Assembly: GCA_002454425.1 (NCBI GenBank)
Contig: DKIV01000012.1
Coordinates: forward strand, 53,933-81,776
Direction of reading: 5' to 3'
Length of the DNA: 27,844 nucleotides
Source of the DNA: Sphingobacteriaceae bacterium UBA6709
GTDB lineage: Bacteria > Bacteroidota > Bacteroidia > Sphingobacteriales > Sphingobacteriaceae
Shown here piece by piece: positions 8,356 through 17,271 of the stretch. The notes below the pieces were generated by a model. It saw only the letters and a list, made by a program, of their open reading frames with translations. It made no database searches and was not told the origin of the DNA. Within the stretch, counting starts at the first letter, position 1. Every line of letters begins with the position of its first letter. Position numbers and translations under genes: made by a program.

Positions 8356-10722
8356 ATGAAAAGCAAAGCCACAATAGCTATCCTGTTTTTTGCGATAAGT
8401 GCTCTTACCGCCTGTATTGGGATTCGCGATAACACTAACGACAGACTTTCAGACTATGTAAAGCCCAATATAGGCACGGTACATTGCCGATGGTTTCACT
8501 ACACTCCGGCGGCAGTTCCCTTCGGCATGGCCAAGCTAGCACCATCAACAAACGGATCGTACGGCAACATCGAAGGCTGGGAGGCTGTAGGCTATGATGA
8601 CAGACATGGTTCCATAGAGGGATTTTCATGTTTCCATGAGTTCCAAATCGGAGGAATCATGCTGATGCCTATCTGCGGCGAATTACAAACAAGTCCTGGA
8701 AAGCTGGATAGTGTAAATAGTGGCTATCGTTCTTCTTTTAGAAAAGTTAACGAACATGCGGAAGCAGGATATTATCGGGTGCTGCTCGACAAATATCGTG
8801 TAACAGCAGAGCTCACAGCGAGCAAAAGAGTGGGATATCAACGATATACTTTTCCTAAGTCAGCGCAATCTCAGATCATCTTTGATATTGGCAATCGTCT
8901 TGGCGAGAGTGGCGCGGTGCTCGACGCATCTATCGATATGGTCAATGACAGTACCGTTCAGGGTTATGTAACAACGCTGCCGGAGTATGTGAAACGCTAC
9001 CAACCCGGAGCACGAGTATCCATGTACTTTTACGCCCGCCTTAGCAAACCGGCAAAGACTGTCAGCATATTCAAACGAGGAGAACGAGCCTATAGGGGCA
9101 CGTCTATTCGTGGATCTGGAGCCTGCATGGCATTGAAATATCACACCAGCGCACAGGAACAGATCACGGTTAAGCTAGGCCAGTCATACACTTCCATTGA
9201 GAATGCAAAGCTCAATTACGAAAGCGAAGCCGCCGGCGTTTCATTTGAAGAAGCTCAAAAGAATGCCCTGATGATATGGAACGAGCACCTCAACAGAATT
9301 CATGTAAGCGGTGGCGCCGACAGTAATAAAATAAAATTCTATACAGGTATGTACCATGCGCTATTGGGCAGAGGCCTTGTGAACGACGTCAACGGAGCAT
9401 ACCCTGCGAACAATGGAACCATAAAATATATCGACAAGGATGCCACCGGGCGCCCACGGCATCAATACTACAACAGCGACGCTATCTGGGGCGCGTTTTG
9501 GAATCTGACGCAACTCTGGGCGATAGCCTTTCCTGAGTATTATTCAGACTGGGTGCAGAGCCAACTGCTGGTTTATAAAGAAACCGGATGGCTTGGCGAC
9601 GGCATTGCCAACAGCAAATACGTATCAGGCGTAGGCACCAACTTCACCGGACTTGCCATTGCCGCGGCATACAACTGCGGCATCCGCGACTACAATGTTA
9701 ACGAAGCCTATCAGGCAGCGTTGAAAAATGAGCTTCAATGGCAGAAGCGCCCCGCCGGCGCGGGAAAAGCAGACATGAAGCCCTTCCTGGAGCGCGGCTA
9801 TTGTCCGTATATTCCGTCGAACGATCACTTTGTTACCAGGCAGCAGGAAGGCTCGGTATTCGGAGCTTCCCATACCCTGGAGTATGCTTTTAGCAGCTAC
9901 GCCGTAGCGCAGTTCGCCAAACAATTAAAAAAGCAAAGCGACTACCTGCGTCTCTCTGCCCTGGCAAATAATTGGGAGAAGCTTTTCGACCCTACGACCA
10001 AACTTATAAGACCCCGTATGGCCGACGGTAATTTTATCAAAGAATTTAAGCCGTTGGCACCATGGGAGGGCTTTCAGGAGGGAAACGCGATGCAATATAC
10101 GTTCTACGTCCCTCATGAGCCAGAGAAACTGGTCCATAAAATTGGCAAATCCCTATTCAACACGCGCCTCGACAGCATTTTTCTTCTCTCTCAAAAAGAT
10201 GTCTTCGGAGGAGGAAGAACGGTCGACGCATTTGCGGGCGTGCATGCGCGCTACAATCATGGCAATCAGCCGAACTTACATGTTTCCTGGCTTTTCAATT
10301 TCTCCGGCCGGCCGGATCTCAGCCAGAAATGGGTTCGCAGCATCTGCAATGAATTCTATGGAACGGAGGCTCTGCACGGATACGGATATGGGCAGGATGA
10401 GGATCAGGGACAACTGGGAGCATGGTATGTGATGTCAGCGATGGGCATTTTTGATGTCAGGGGACTAACAGGCCCCAATCCGCAATTTCAGATCGGCAGT
10501 CCCTTATTTAAAAAAATAACAATTACGTTGAACGATAAATACTATACGGGAAAGGAATTCGTGATCGAAACAGAAAACAACAGCGACAAAAACAACTATT
10601 TGCAGTCGGTACAAAAAGACGGGAATAAATTAAGATCGCCAGCGATTGCCTTTGCCGACATTGTACGAGGCGGCAGCATGAAACTCACTATGGGTGCCAC
10701 CCCTCAACAGCACTTAAAATAA
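8356..10722 (+). CDS. GH92 alpha-mannosidase lipoprotein
   Basis: The product is 788 residues. A lipoprotein signal with lipobox ALTAC (Cys20) indicates anchoring in the envelope. The whole length matches glycoside hydrolase family 92, calcium-dependent exo-alpha-mannosidases that act by inversion: an N-terminal beta-sandwich (about 30-290, with IEGFSCFHEFQIGG at 87-100) and an (alpha/alpha)6 barrel. Conserved marks are YYNSDAIWGAFWNL at 371-384, HTLEYAFSSYAVAQ at 506-519, GFQEGNAMQYTF at 572-583 (Glu575 is the expected general acid) and GQDEDQGQLGAWYV at 679-692 (Asp681 and Asp683 expected to hold the base function). Linkage specificity cannot be assigned; GH92 members cover alpha-1,2, 1,3, 1,4 and 1,6 bonds. 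It is the last gene of the operon, 15 nt after the permease, so it should be co-regulated by the GntR protein. Confidence 0.94.
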   Translation: MKSKATIAILFFAISALTACIGIRDNTNDRLSDYVKPNIGTVHCRWFHYTPAAVPFGMAKLAPSTNGSYGNIEGWEAVGYDDRHGSIEGFSCFHEFQIGGIMLMPICGELQTSPGKLDSVNSGYRSSFRKVNEHAEAGYYRVLLDKYRVTAELTASKRVGYQRYTFPKSAQSQIIFDIGNRLGESGAVLDASIDMVNDSTVQGYVTTLPEYVKRYQPGARVSMYFYARLSKPAKTVSIFKRGERAYRGTSIRGSGACMALKYHTSAQEQITVKLGQSYTSIENAKLNYESEAAGVSFEEAQKNALMIWNEHLNRIHVSGGADSNKIKFYTGMYHALLGRGLVNDVNGAYPANNGTIKYIDKDATGRPRHQYYNSDAIWGAFWNLTQLWAIAFPEYYSDWVQSQLLVYKETGWLGDGIANSKYVSGVGTNFTGLAIAAAYNCGIRDYNVNEAYQAALKNELQWQKRPAGAGKADMKPFLERGYCPYIPSNDHFVTRQQEGSVFGASHTLEYAFSSYAVAQFAKQLKKQSDYLRLSALANNWEKLFDPTTKLIRPRMADGNFIKEFKPLAPWEGFQEGNAMQYTFYVPHEPEKLVHKIGKSLFNTRLDSIFLLSQKDVFGGGRTVDAFAGVHARYNHGNQPNLHVSWLFNFSGRPDLSQKWVRSICNEFYGTEALHGYGYGQDEDQGQLGAWYVMSAMGIFDVRGLTGPNPQFQIGSPLFKKITITLNDKYYTGKEFVIETENNSDKNNYLQSVQKDGNKLRSPAIAFADIVRGGSMKLTMGATPQQHLK

Positions 10723-10747
10723 GGTTCCTGAACGGAGCATTAGAACC
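10723..10747. terminator. Weak hairpin after the GH92 gene
   Basis: GGTTC at 10723-10727 and GAACC at 10743-10747 form a 5-bp stem with a 15-nt loop immediately after the GH92 stop, in the 31-bp gap to the convergent propeller gene. There is no clear T-run, so termination by this element is uncertain. Confidence 0.25.
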
Positions 10748-10753
10748 CGGTAA

Positions 10754-11782
10754 TTATTGTACGGTTACCGCGCTTACGCCATCAGGACGCCCGATAGGAA
10801 GGCGACCAATCTCCCTTCTTGTCTTTAGGTCGATAACGAGAACGTAGTTATCCGGTGTACACGAAATAAACATTCTGCCAGATTCAGCGTCCATGAAGAT
10901 GCCGGCGCCGCGCCCTACCTGCTCGCGCTTCTCAAGTGTACGCTGCATCCGGTCATAATAAAGAAGATCTCCGGTTTTTACGCTGACGACACATACGCTC
11001 CTACCATCAGGCGTAATTTTCAATCGATGCAAACCGGCTATCCCCGTATTTATAGAGTCGACAACAGCCTTCCTCTGCAAGTCAACAACGAGCACAAAGC
11101 CATCCGGACGGGCAGTCCATAATTCTTTGCCATCGGCAGAAATATCAAACCCCTCGGCTCCGCGACCAACAGAAACGAGCGTTTGTCGCCATTCGGTACG
11201 TGGCTTCGCTGTTGGTGGAACTACACCCGTGGGTGGCATATACGGAGGAAGGGTTAAAAGTTCGAAAATACTCAGGGTGCCTGATTCTACATTGGTAGTA
11301 TAAAAGCGGCGACCATCTTCCCTAACCTGCAAAAGATGAGTAAAATCTTGTCCCGTCCCAAAAACTTCAGAGATCTCCCCTCGTAAGGGTGAGTATGTTG
11401 CCACGACTTTTGAGCCCTGCGCGGTAAACCAAAGCTTGTCATGTACGTATGCTAATCCATGTGGCGTATAGAAGGGCGCAGTATCTATCGTTTTTTCGGG
11501 AATTAGTTTCCGGAGGTTAATAACGTTAATCTCATGCCCCCTTCCATTTAAAATGGGCACAGAAACATACGCGGTATGCCCATCGGGACTAGTTGCTATT
11601 TCATGAGGGTCAATACCCACAGGAATTTTCGTGATCAGTGCGAGTGTTGTGTAATCGAGGACAAACATCTTATGCTCCGCTTTTGACAACATCAAAATAT
11701 ACTTCCCCGGCTGTGCATCTGCAGCATACACAAAACATGCTGTCAGCATCAGGATGCTCACAATTTTAACACTCAATCTCAT
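10754..11782 (-). CDS. Exported YncE-like beta-propeller protein
   Basis: The product is 342 residues from the start chosen at 11782 (MRLSVK), which begins a signal peptide with a probable cleavage after AADA; an LTAC stretch inside it could alternatively be a lipobox. The frame is open to 11824, but a perfect -7 promoter box lies at 11803-11810, inside that extension. The mature part is a seven-bladed propeller of the YncE/cytochrome-d1-like repeat type, each blade carrying variations of a D-G-x-x-x-Y/W-V pattern (TSPDGHTAYVSVP, REDGRRFYTTNVE, SADGKELWTARPD, TPDGRSVCVVSV). These repeats usually serve binding rather than catalysis, and no active site can be pointed to. Neighbours are the GH92 gene (convergent) and the phosphodiesterase gene 138 bp upstream. 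The role is unknown. Confidence 0.85.
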   Translation of the reverse strand: MRLSVKIVSILMLTACFVYAADAQPGKYILMLSKAEHKMFVLDYTTLALITKIPVGIDPHEIATSPDGHTAYVSVPILNGRGHEINVINLRKLIPEKTIDTAPFYTPHGLAYVHDKLWFTAQGSKVVATYSPLRGEISEVFGTGQDFTHLLQVREDGRRFYTTNVESGTLSIFELLTLPPYMPPTGVVPPTAKPRTEWRQTLVSVGRGAEGFDISADGKELWTARPDGFVLVVDLQRKAVVDSINTGIAGLHRLKITPDGRSVCVVSVKTGDLLYYDRMQRTLEKREQVGRGAGIFMDAESGRMFISCTPDNYVLVIDLKTRREIGRLPIGRPDGVSAVTVQ

Positions 11783-11802
11783 AAAGGTCTCTGTATAATT
11801 AT

Positions 11803-11810
11803 CAAAAGTA
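11803..11810 (-). promoter_or_regulatory. -7 promoter element of the propeller gene
   Basis: On the minus strand TACTTTTG matches the Bacteroidota -7 consensus TAnnTTTG exactly. It lies 20 bp before ATG 11782, giving a short leader. No TTTG is found 17-23 bp upstream, so the -33 half is missing or degenerate. The box supports the shorter start of the gene. Confidence 0.45.
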
Positions 11811-11920
11811 TCAACTACAGACAAACCCTGGGCACCTTCGGAGTCTTATTACAAGCGGTCGACACGAATAATGGAACATGCTCCTGACGAACATAGTACC
11901 ATCGAAGCGGAGAGAAACAT

Positions 11921-12865
11921 TTAGGGCAATACAATTTTGCGCCCCTGTTCAGGAAAAACATAATTTACCTGCAGTGGATTCTTGTTTAGCAGTTCCTCGG
12001 AGATAAGCTTTACATTCTGAATCGGTGGCTTTCTGTGCGTAACGACTACGGTTACCCCCTTTAAGCTTGAGGTACCCAGCGCCGCGGCAAGTTTAGCAAG
12101 CTCTTCATTTAACAAAGCTGGGGTCAGGTGCCCAAAAAGCAGTTTTTCTGGCTGTTTGTTGGGGAAAGAAACCTCAATCATTATTGTCTTAAGATTTCCT
12201 GAACGTATCAACGGCGCTACAGCGTGCCACAATTCACCGAGCTTTTCTGAACGCTCAATGCGATCAGCACCGGTATCACCAAGGTAAAGAATATAATTTT
12301 CTCCGGCACTCACTAACGCGGCACTGCTAAGGTATGGGTTGACGTGACTCAATTCATAGGCCGTCAGACGGAACGGGGTATTTTCCACTGGCACCGGCGT
12401 TTTGGGTGTCAGGGGAACATAGTGATATTTATTGATTGCAGGTTGCTCGCCACTATCGGCAAAGTTTGCCCAGGTGCTGCTGATAAAATAATGCGACTTA
12501 AAGATTTCAATAACAGGGGCTATGGCGTAAATATTCTTTGGCGCGTCTGCCGGAGAGTTCATCACCAATCCCGCAAGGTGATCCAGATGGCCGTGAGAGA
12601 TAAAATATCCTTTGATATTATTCTTCAATAGATCCTCCTGCCCCCCCTTAAGACTCTTCGTCATGATGGCCTTTCGCAATCCCGCGTTTATCGTTCCGGC
12701 GTCCAAGCACAGATATCTATCATCACCATGAACCGATAACAAATAGGAAGAAAGATTATCTTCATGCTCTCCGCCAAGTACGCCAAGCGGCACGAGATCA
12801 AACTGTTGCGCAGATAAGCCGGAACAGACGAAAAGTGATAGGAATATTAAAAAGAAAAACTTCAT
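11921..12865 (-). CDS. Exported class II 3',5'-cyclic-nucleotide phosphodiesterase
   Basis: The product is 314 residues, a metallo-beta-lactamase-fold enzyme of the class II cyclic-nucleotide phosphodiesterase family (PDEase_II), which hydrolyses cAMP or cGMP to the 5'-nucleotide with two metal ions. The motif SHGHLDHLAGL at 90-100 supplies His91, His93, Asp95 and His96. Further expected ligands are His174 (ELSHVNPYLSSA), Asp197 (YLGDTGAD), His246 (LFGHLTP) and His277 (VVTHRKPP); IEVSFPN at 230-236 is another family mark. A clear signal peptide ending GLSAQ predicts export to the periplasm, as in CpdP of Vibrio fischeri. The gene follows the TonB receptor on the same strand after 60 bp, which contain a terminator. 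It could degrade external or leaked cyclic nucleotides. Alternatively its true substrate may be another phosphodiester. Confidence 0.88.
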   Translation of the reverse strand: MKFFFLIFLSLFVCSGLSAQQFDLVPLGVLGGEHEDNLSSYLLSVHGDDRYLCLDAGTINAGLRKAIMTKSLKGGQEDLLKNNIKGYFISHGHLDHLAGLVMNSPADAPKNIYAIAPVIEIFKSHYFISSTWANFADSGEQPAINKYHYVPLTPKTPVPVENTPFRLTAYELSHVNPYLSSAALVSAGENYILYLGDTGADRIERSEKLGELWHAVAPLIRSGNLKTIMIEVSFPNKQPEKLLFGHLTPALLNEELAKLAAALGTSSLKGVTVVVTHRKPPIQNVKLISEELLNKNPLQVNYVFPEQGRKIVLP

Positions 12866-12880
12866 TACGGTAAATTAAAA

Positions 12881-12909
12881 TACCCCTCCTATTCTCAACA
12901 GGAGGGGTA
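12881..12909 (-). terminator. Intrinsic terminator of the TonB receptor gene
   Basis: TACCCCTCCT at 12881-12890 pairs perfectly with AGGAGGGGTA at 12900-12909 (10-bp stem, 9-nt loop). On the minus strand it follows the receptor stop by 16 nt and is followed by ATTTTAATTT. It ends only 15 nt before the ATG of the phosphodiesterase gene. Confidence 0.85.
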
Positions 12910-12925
12910 GCAAAAATAACTTCTT

Positions 12926-15900
12926 TTATTGATTGAAACGATAACGTAAGCCAATTTGAATGCGCCAGCGTGAACTCTCATCCACATTATTGGAGAAAGT
13001 GCTTGTAAGCGGTATCTGATTGGCATTGTCAAGATATGGCAATGAGAAAGTAGGCTTACCTTCAGCATTCAGACCTTTGAAATTGAGGATGCCGTTGGCT
13101 CTGTTGGCGTATTGCGCGACTCCCCAGGTTTTGTTAATCATATTTCCGAAGTTGAATATATCAAAGGTCACCTGAAACTGATGTCTTTTGCGTGAAGTGT
13201 TAACAAACACATCCTGTGCAATACGCATATCCATGGTGCCGATCATCTTACCAACCAGTCCATTACGCTTTGCATAACCGCCTCTGTTGGAGTTCAGATA
13301 ACTATCCTGGTTGATATACCCATTTAATTGCGACCAAAGTTGATCAGGACTGCGCAAATCCTGTGCATTGTCAGCTACCAGCACAACCTCATCCTTAGCC
13401 CTTGGAATATAGATCAGGTCGTTGCCCGACAAACCATCATTATTTAGATCGCCTCCATAAGTATAAGAATAGCGAGGTCCATCCTGCAACTGATAGAATA
13501 AGGAGAATGTAGTACCCAATGACTTAAAATACTCTTTCCGGTATGAAAAGTTCGCGATAAAGCGATTTCTCACCAGATAAGTTGAATACGAGAGGTCATT
13601 GGTATTAGGGCTGCCCGACACGTAACGATCGCGCCACATGGATTGAGCAATACTTCCTCCGTCATTTACAGACCGGGAGTCGGTAAAGGTATAGCCCACG
13701 TTAGCGAAAAATCCGCCCTTAAACTCTTTCGAGAGCTGCCCTGTCAAAGTATAGCTATAACCTTTAGAGGTGTTCGACATTACCACAGCCTCCGAAATAT
13801 TAGGATTTGCAGGCGTCGGTGTCGCCGATCCGTAGATCCGCGGGGTAGCATAGCGCATTCTGTTATCCGCTCCGGCAAGTGCTTTACCATCTCCAGTATT
13901 CAGATTCGCATTTCTAAAATACACAGCATTTATATCCTTTGAATAAAGGGCTTCAAAGGTCGCCGTAACTCCTCCCGGCAACTTCTGATCAACCGCCAGA
14001 TTACTACGCCAGATCTGCATAAACTTAAAATCTCTGTCGGTAACAGCCAGGTTATAACTCGCGTTGCTTGCCGCGGTAGCATTATTTAGATTTCTATACG
14101 CGTTTACATCAGGCGTGAAGGGACGATTCTGTGGGTTGTTGATGGTTTCCGATCCAAACATCACACCGTTATTGCTTGCCTGATTGGATATCCACACCAA
14201 TGGAGGACGACCGGTAAATATTCCCGAACCACCTCGCACCTGCGTCTGATTCTTGCCATTTACATTCCAGTTGAAGCCTACCCGTGGCGACAACAGCACC
14301 CCTGTCTTGGGATACCTCGATACATCCAGACGCTCTCCCTGATCGAAGGTTAAATTTCTTACCTGTTCGTTGTCAAGGTCATTTGGCGTTGAAACAGCTG
14401 TAATATCAGCCCTTAAGCCCAGGGTAAGTTTAAAGTTATTATTAAAAGAGTAGGCATCCTGGGCGTAAACACCGAACATATTGGCGCTGATCTCCGCGTA
14501 AGGGAAAGAGCCGTCCGGCATTACCGAATACTGAATCTGATATCTTGAAGCATTCGATGTTCCGTTTCTCGCGGAGTTATAAAAGTCGTCAAGACTACCA
14601 AACGTATAAGCTCCATAGTAATTCGGTGCGAAGCCGTTCTTGGTACGATAGTTTTCAAAATTGGCGCCTACAGTAATTTCATGTTGGCCTGCGTAAATAT
14701 TCAGGTTATTAGTAACCTGAAAAACCTTTGTCTTTAACGTATTAAAAGCAGTAAAGGGCTCATACCCGAAAGCCGTCATGCTACTACCATCGGGATTTGT
14801 TATATCTACCAAAGGAAAAGGCTGTCCGCCTTTCGACTCACGATAATCGTCCATCGCGTTATAGCCGACGGTCAGCGAGTTCGCAAGCTTACTATTGAAA
14901 CGGGTACGTAATTCCAGATTCACATTGTCCATGTTATTGTTTATGCCATACCCGGCAGAACTAAATGGCAGACCAAGTGCTGAAGGTTGCCTGTTATTCT
15001 TTGGAGCACCGCTATTCGAAGGCAGGATGTCGCGGTACGAGCGAAAGTAAAAATACTTGGCGCTCAGGGTATTCCTCGCGTCAATATTATAATCAAGCTT
15101 CACTGAGAATTTATCGCTTCGGGTGTCCAGAGGATAATCTTCATAACTTCCGGGGTCGTAGCCTAAAGATTTCAGATAAACAGCAAGTTCATCCAGCTTT
15201 TCTGCCGATACCGTAGAAACATTCGGACCGGTGTTCCCTCCGCGGGAGGCAACAAAATTAGTCGCGGGATCTGTACGGCGCTCCAGTTCACCACTAACGA
15301 AGAAGAATAGCTTATTTTTAATAATCGGCCCTCCAAAAGTAAAGCCATACCCTTTTAAGCTAAAATTATTTACAGGAGCCTTTAATCCCGCATAGTTATA
15401 ATCGCTCACTAAGTCCTGATCGCGGAAATAGTAATTCAGAGAACCCTGAAATTCGTTGGTACCACTTCGTGTAACCGCGTTGATCGCCGCTCCCGTAAAA
15501 CCGTTTTGCCTAACGTCATAAGGCGCAATATTCACTGAAATCTCTTCAAAAGCGTCCATGTTTATTGGCTGCGAGTTCGTCTGACTACCGATTGTCCCCT
15601 GTAAACCAAATGCATTGTTGAATAAGGCACCATCAACGGTGAAGTTGTTGGCCAGATTGCTGCGCCCCGCAAACGAGGGATTACCATACTGTAATGAAAA
15701 TTGAGGGGTAAGCTTCACAAAGTCGGTAAAACTTCTATTTAATGTAGGGAGGTTCTGCATGGCGGTTCTCGAAATATTCTGCAGAGCCCCTGTCCTCGAC
15801 GAGTTGAACACTTTACTTTGTCGAGTGCCCACAACCACGGCATCGTCCAGCACCTGCGAATTTGCCGAAAGCTCGAAGTTCAACGTTGCGGTTTGTCCCA

Positions 15901-16195
15901 ATGCCAGCTTTTCAACCTGAGCATTACTCGTTTCGCGTCCCAGATACGAAACCATAAGACGATAGGGACCGCCGATACGCAGGTTCGGCAGGTTGTATCT
16001 GCCATCATTTCGAGAGGAGGTACTGTAACGCGTACCCGAGGGTAAGTGGATGGCTACTATAGTTGCGCCGGCAAACGGTTTGCCGGCTTCAATTACCTGA
16101 CCATTGAGGGATGAGGTCGTCTCATTTTGAGCATAGGTTCTGGTGAGCCCTAGCAAAAAGCAGAGCAGCGTGATAAGAATACGGGTCTTTTTCAT
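12926..16195 (-). CDS. Oar-like TonB-dependent outer-membrane receptor
   Basis: The product is 1089 residues. A signal peptide ends near TYAQ (22). Residues about 28-115 are a carboxypeptidase-regulatory-like domain (SLNGQVIEAGKPFAGATI, GRYNLPNLRIGG). A plug domain follows (VLDDAVVVGTR, DFVKLTPQFSL, NFTVDGALFNN, EEISVNIAPYDVRQNGFTGA, INAVTRSGTNEFQGSL, about 116-260), then a long beta-barrel rich in aromatic strands ending RIQIGLRYRFNQ with the C-terminal aromatic signature. The plug and barrel resemble Oar-type receptors, not SusC: no SusD partner follows, and I see no SusC TonB-box signature. The import substrate is unknown. The gene has its own terminator at 12881-12909. It starts 140 bp downstream of the HDAC-like gene on the same strand, with a small hairpin in that gap. 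Confidence 0.9.
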   Translation of the reverse strand: MKKTRILITLLCFLLGLTRTYAQNETTSSLNGQVIEAGKPFAGATIVAIHLPSGTRYSTSSRNDGRYNLPNLRIGGPYRLMVSYLGRETSNAQVEKLALGQTATLNFELSANSQVLDDAVVVGTRQSKVFNSSRTGALQNISRTAMQNLPTLNRSFTDFVKLTPQFSLQYGNPSFAGRSNLANNFTVDGALFNNAFGLQGTIGSQTNSQPINMDAFEEISVNIAPYDVRQNGFTGAAINAVTRSGTNEFQGSLNYYFRDQDLVSDYNYAGLKAPVNNFSLKGYGFTFGGPIIKNKLFFFVSGELERRTDPATNFVASRGGNTGPNVSTVSAEKLDELAVYLKSLGYDPGSYEDYPLDTRSDKFSVKLDYNIDARNTLSAKYFYFRSYRDILPSNSGAPKNNRQPSALGLPFSSAGYGINNNMDNVNLELRTRFNSKLANSLTVGYNAMDDYRESKGGQPFPLVDITNPDGSSMTAFGYEPFTAFNTLKTKVFQVTNNLNIYAGQHEITVGANFENYRTKNGFAPNYYGAYTFGSLDDFYNSARNGTSNASRYQIQYSVMPDGSFPYAEISANMFGVYAQDAYSFNNNFKLTLGLRADITAVSTPNDLDNEQVRNLTFDQGERLDVSRYPKTGVLLSPRVGFNWNVNGKNQTQVRGGSGIFTGRPPLVWISNQASNNGVMFGSETINNPQNRPFTPDVNAYRNLNNATAASNASYNLAVTDRDFKFMQIWRSNLAVDQKLPGGVTATFEALYSKDINAVYFRNANLNTGDGKALAGADNRMRYATPRIYGSATPTPANPNISEAVVMSNTSKGYSYTLTGQLSKEFKGGFFANVGYTFTDSRSVNDGGSIAQSMWRDRYVSGSPNTNDLSYSTYLVRNRFIANFSYRKEYFKSLGTTFSLFYQLQDGPRYSYTYGGDLNNDGLSGNDLIYIPRAKDEVVLVADNAQDLRSPDQLWSQLNGYINQDSYLNSNRGGYAKRNGLVGKMIGTMDMRIAQDVFVNTSRKRHQFQVTFDIFNFGNMINKTWGVAQYANRANGILNFKGLNAEGKPTFSLPYLDNANQIPLTSTFSNNVDESSRWRIQIGLRYRFNQ

Positions 16196-16290
16196 TTGAG
16201 TTTAGCGTGATTTCTATTAGCGTAATTAGAGCTAACAGTGTAAATCTAAAGCGAGCAAATGAACATAAAGCACCATATAAGTTAAGTTTC

Positions 16291-16311
16291 AATGAAGGCG
16301 TCAACTTCATT
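16291..16311. repeat. 7-bp inverted repeat between the HDAC-like and receptor genes
   Basis: AATGAAG at 16291-16297 and CTTCATT at 16305-16311 are perfect complements around a 7-nt spacer, 25 bp after the HDAC-like stop and 96 bp before the receptor start. There is no T-run after it on the minus strand, so it is a poor terminator. It could be an operator for the receptor gene or an mRNA 3'-end hairpin. Confidence 0.35.
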
Positions 16312-16335
16312 CCGATCTAAAAGGCAGAGAAATCC

Positions 16336-17238
16336 CTAAAAATAGCTATCGATACCTGCTTTAAAGGTATTGCAATGAGCATCGACAATATTCTTTATGT
16401 CAGGGGAATATCCCCCACCCATGCTCACCTGCACAGGCAAGCCTCGCTGACGACATTTGCTAAATACAAGCTCATCACGCCGGCGGCAAGCCTCATGCGA
16501 GATTTTCATTCGGCCAAGCTTATCTGTTGACAGGATATCCACCCCAGAAAGGTAAAATACAAAATCAGGATTTGCCGCGTCCAAAGCGGTATCCAGCGTT
16601 TTGTTAACGATATCGAGATATTCCGCGTCCATCGTATCATCATCAAGGCCCACATCCAGATCCGACTGCTCCTTATTAAAGGGGAAGTTCTTCTGGCCAT
16701 GTATCGAAAGCGTAAATACGCGCTTGTCGTTGCTGAAGATTTCCGCGGTGCCATTCCCCTGATGCACGTCAAGGTCAATGATAAGTATTGAAGAAGCCAT
16801 TTTATTTTTCAGCAGATAACCCGCGGCTATCGCCTGATCATTCAGCAGGCAAAAGCCCTCCCCCCAATCAGAACCCGCATGGTGCGTGCCGCCTGCAACA
16901 TTAAAGGACAGACCATTCTCTAATGCGAAAAGCGCGCTATCTATAGTTCCCTGTGCGATGCATAGCTCGCGTTGCAACAATAACTCCGAAAGTACAAATC
17001 CTGTACGCCGCTGCTCTTTGGCAGTCAAGGTCAACGACCGCAGACGCCGCCAGTAATCTTCCTTATGACATAGCAACACATCCCGCTCATCAACAGTACC
17101 GGGAGCAAAAAGATTCTTCTCCGTAATTACTCCCTGATGGATAAGCTGCAGTGGGATAAGTTCATACTTCAGCATCGGAAAGCGATGTCCGGGCGGCAAG
17201 GGATGGATATATACGGGGTGATACGCGATCTTTAACAT
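16336..17238 (-). CDS. Histone-deacetylase-family (acetoin utilisation/HDAC-fold) deacetylase
   Basis: The product is 300 residues from ATG 17238 (MLKIAYHP). The frame extends to 17274 but a perfect -7 box occupies 17272-17279, so the longer form is excluded. It has the full arginase/deacetylase-type catalytic set: the His pair His119-His120 in GGTHHAGSDWGEGFC (116-130), zinc ligands Asp157 and His159 in DLDVHQGNGTA (155-165), Asp234 in SGVDILSTDKLG (231-242), and the catalytic Tyr277 in GGGYS (274-278). It lacks a signal peptide, so it is cytoplasmic. Sequence style (SGVDILSTDKLGRMKIS) is close to the class IV/HDAC11-like branch often seen in bacteria. Known bacterial members act on acetylated polyamines, small amides or protein lysines; the substrate here cannot be told. 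It lies 113 bp downstream of the BNR_4 gene, beyond a terminator. Confidence 0.93.
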   Translation of the reverse strand: MLKIAYHPVYIHPLPPGHRFPMLKYELIPLQLIHQGVITEKNLFAPGTVDERDVLLCHKEDYWRRLRSLTLTAKEQRRTGFVLSELLLQRELCIAQGTIDSALFALENGLSFNVAGGTHHAGSDWGEGFCLLNDQAIAAGYLLKNKMASSILIIDLDVHQGNGTAEIFSNDKRVFTLSIHGQKNFPFNKEQSDLDVGLDDDTMDAEYLDIVNKTLDTALDAANPDFVFYLSGVDILSTDKLGRMKISHEACRRRDELVFSKCRQRGLPVQVSMGGGYSPDIKNIVDAHCNTFKAGIDSYF

Positions 17239-17271
17239 GGCAACCTTACAGAGCAACATAAAGCCTGCATC

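Noticed and set aside
12926..16195. SusC-type assignment for the TonB receptor
   Set aside because: No SusD gene follows, and the plug and barrel motifs resemble the Oar-like group.
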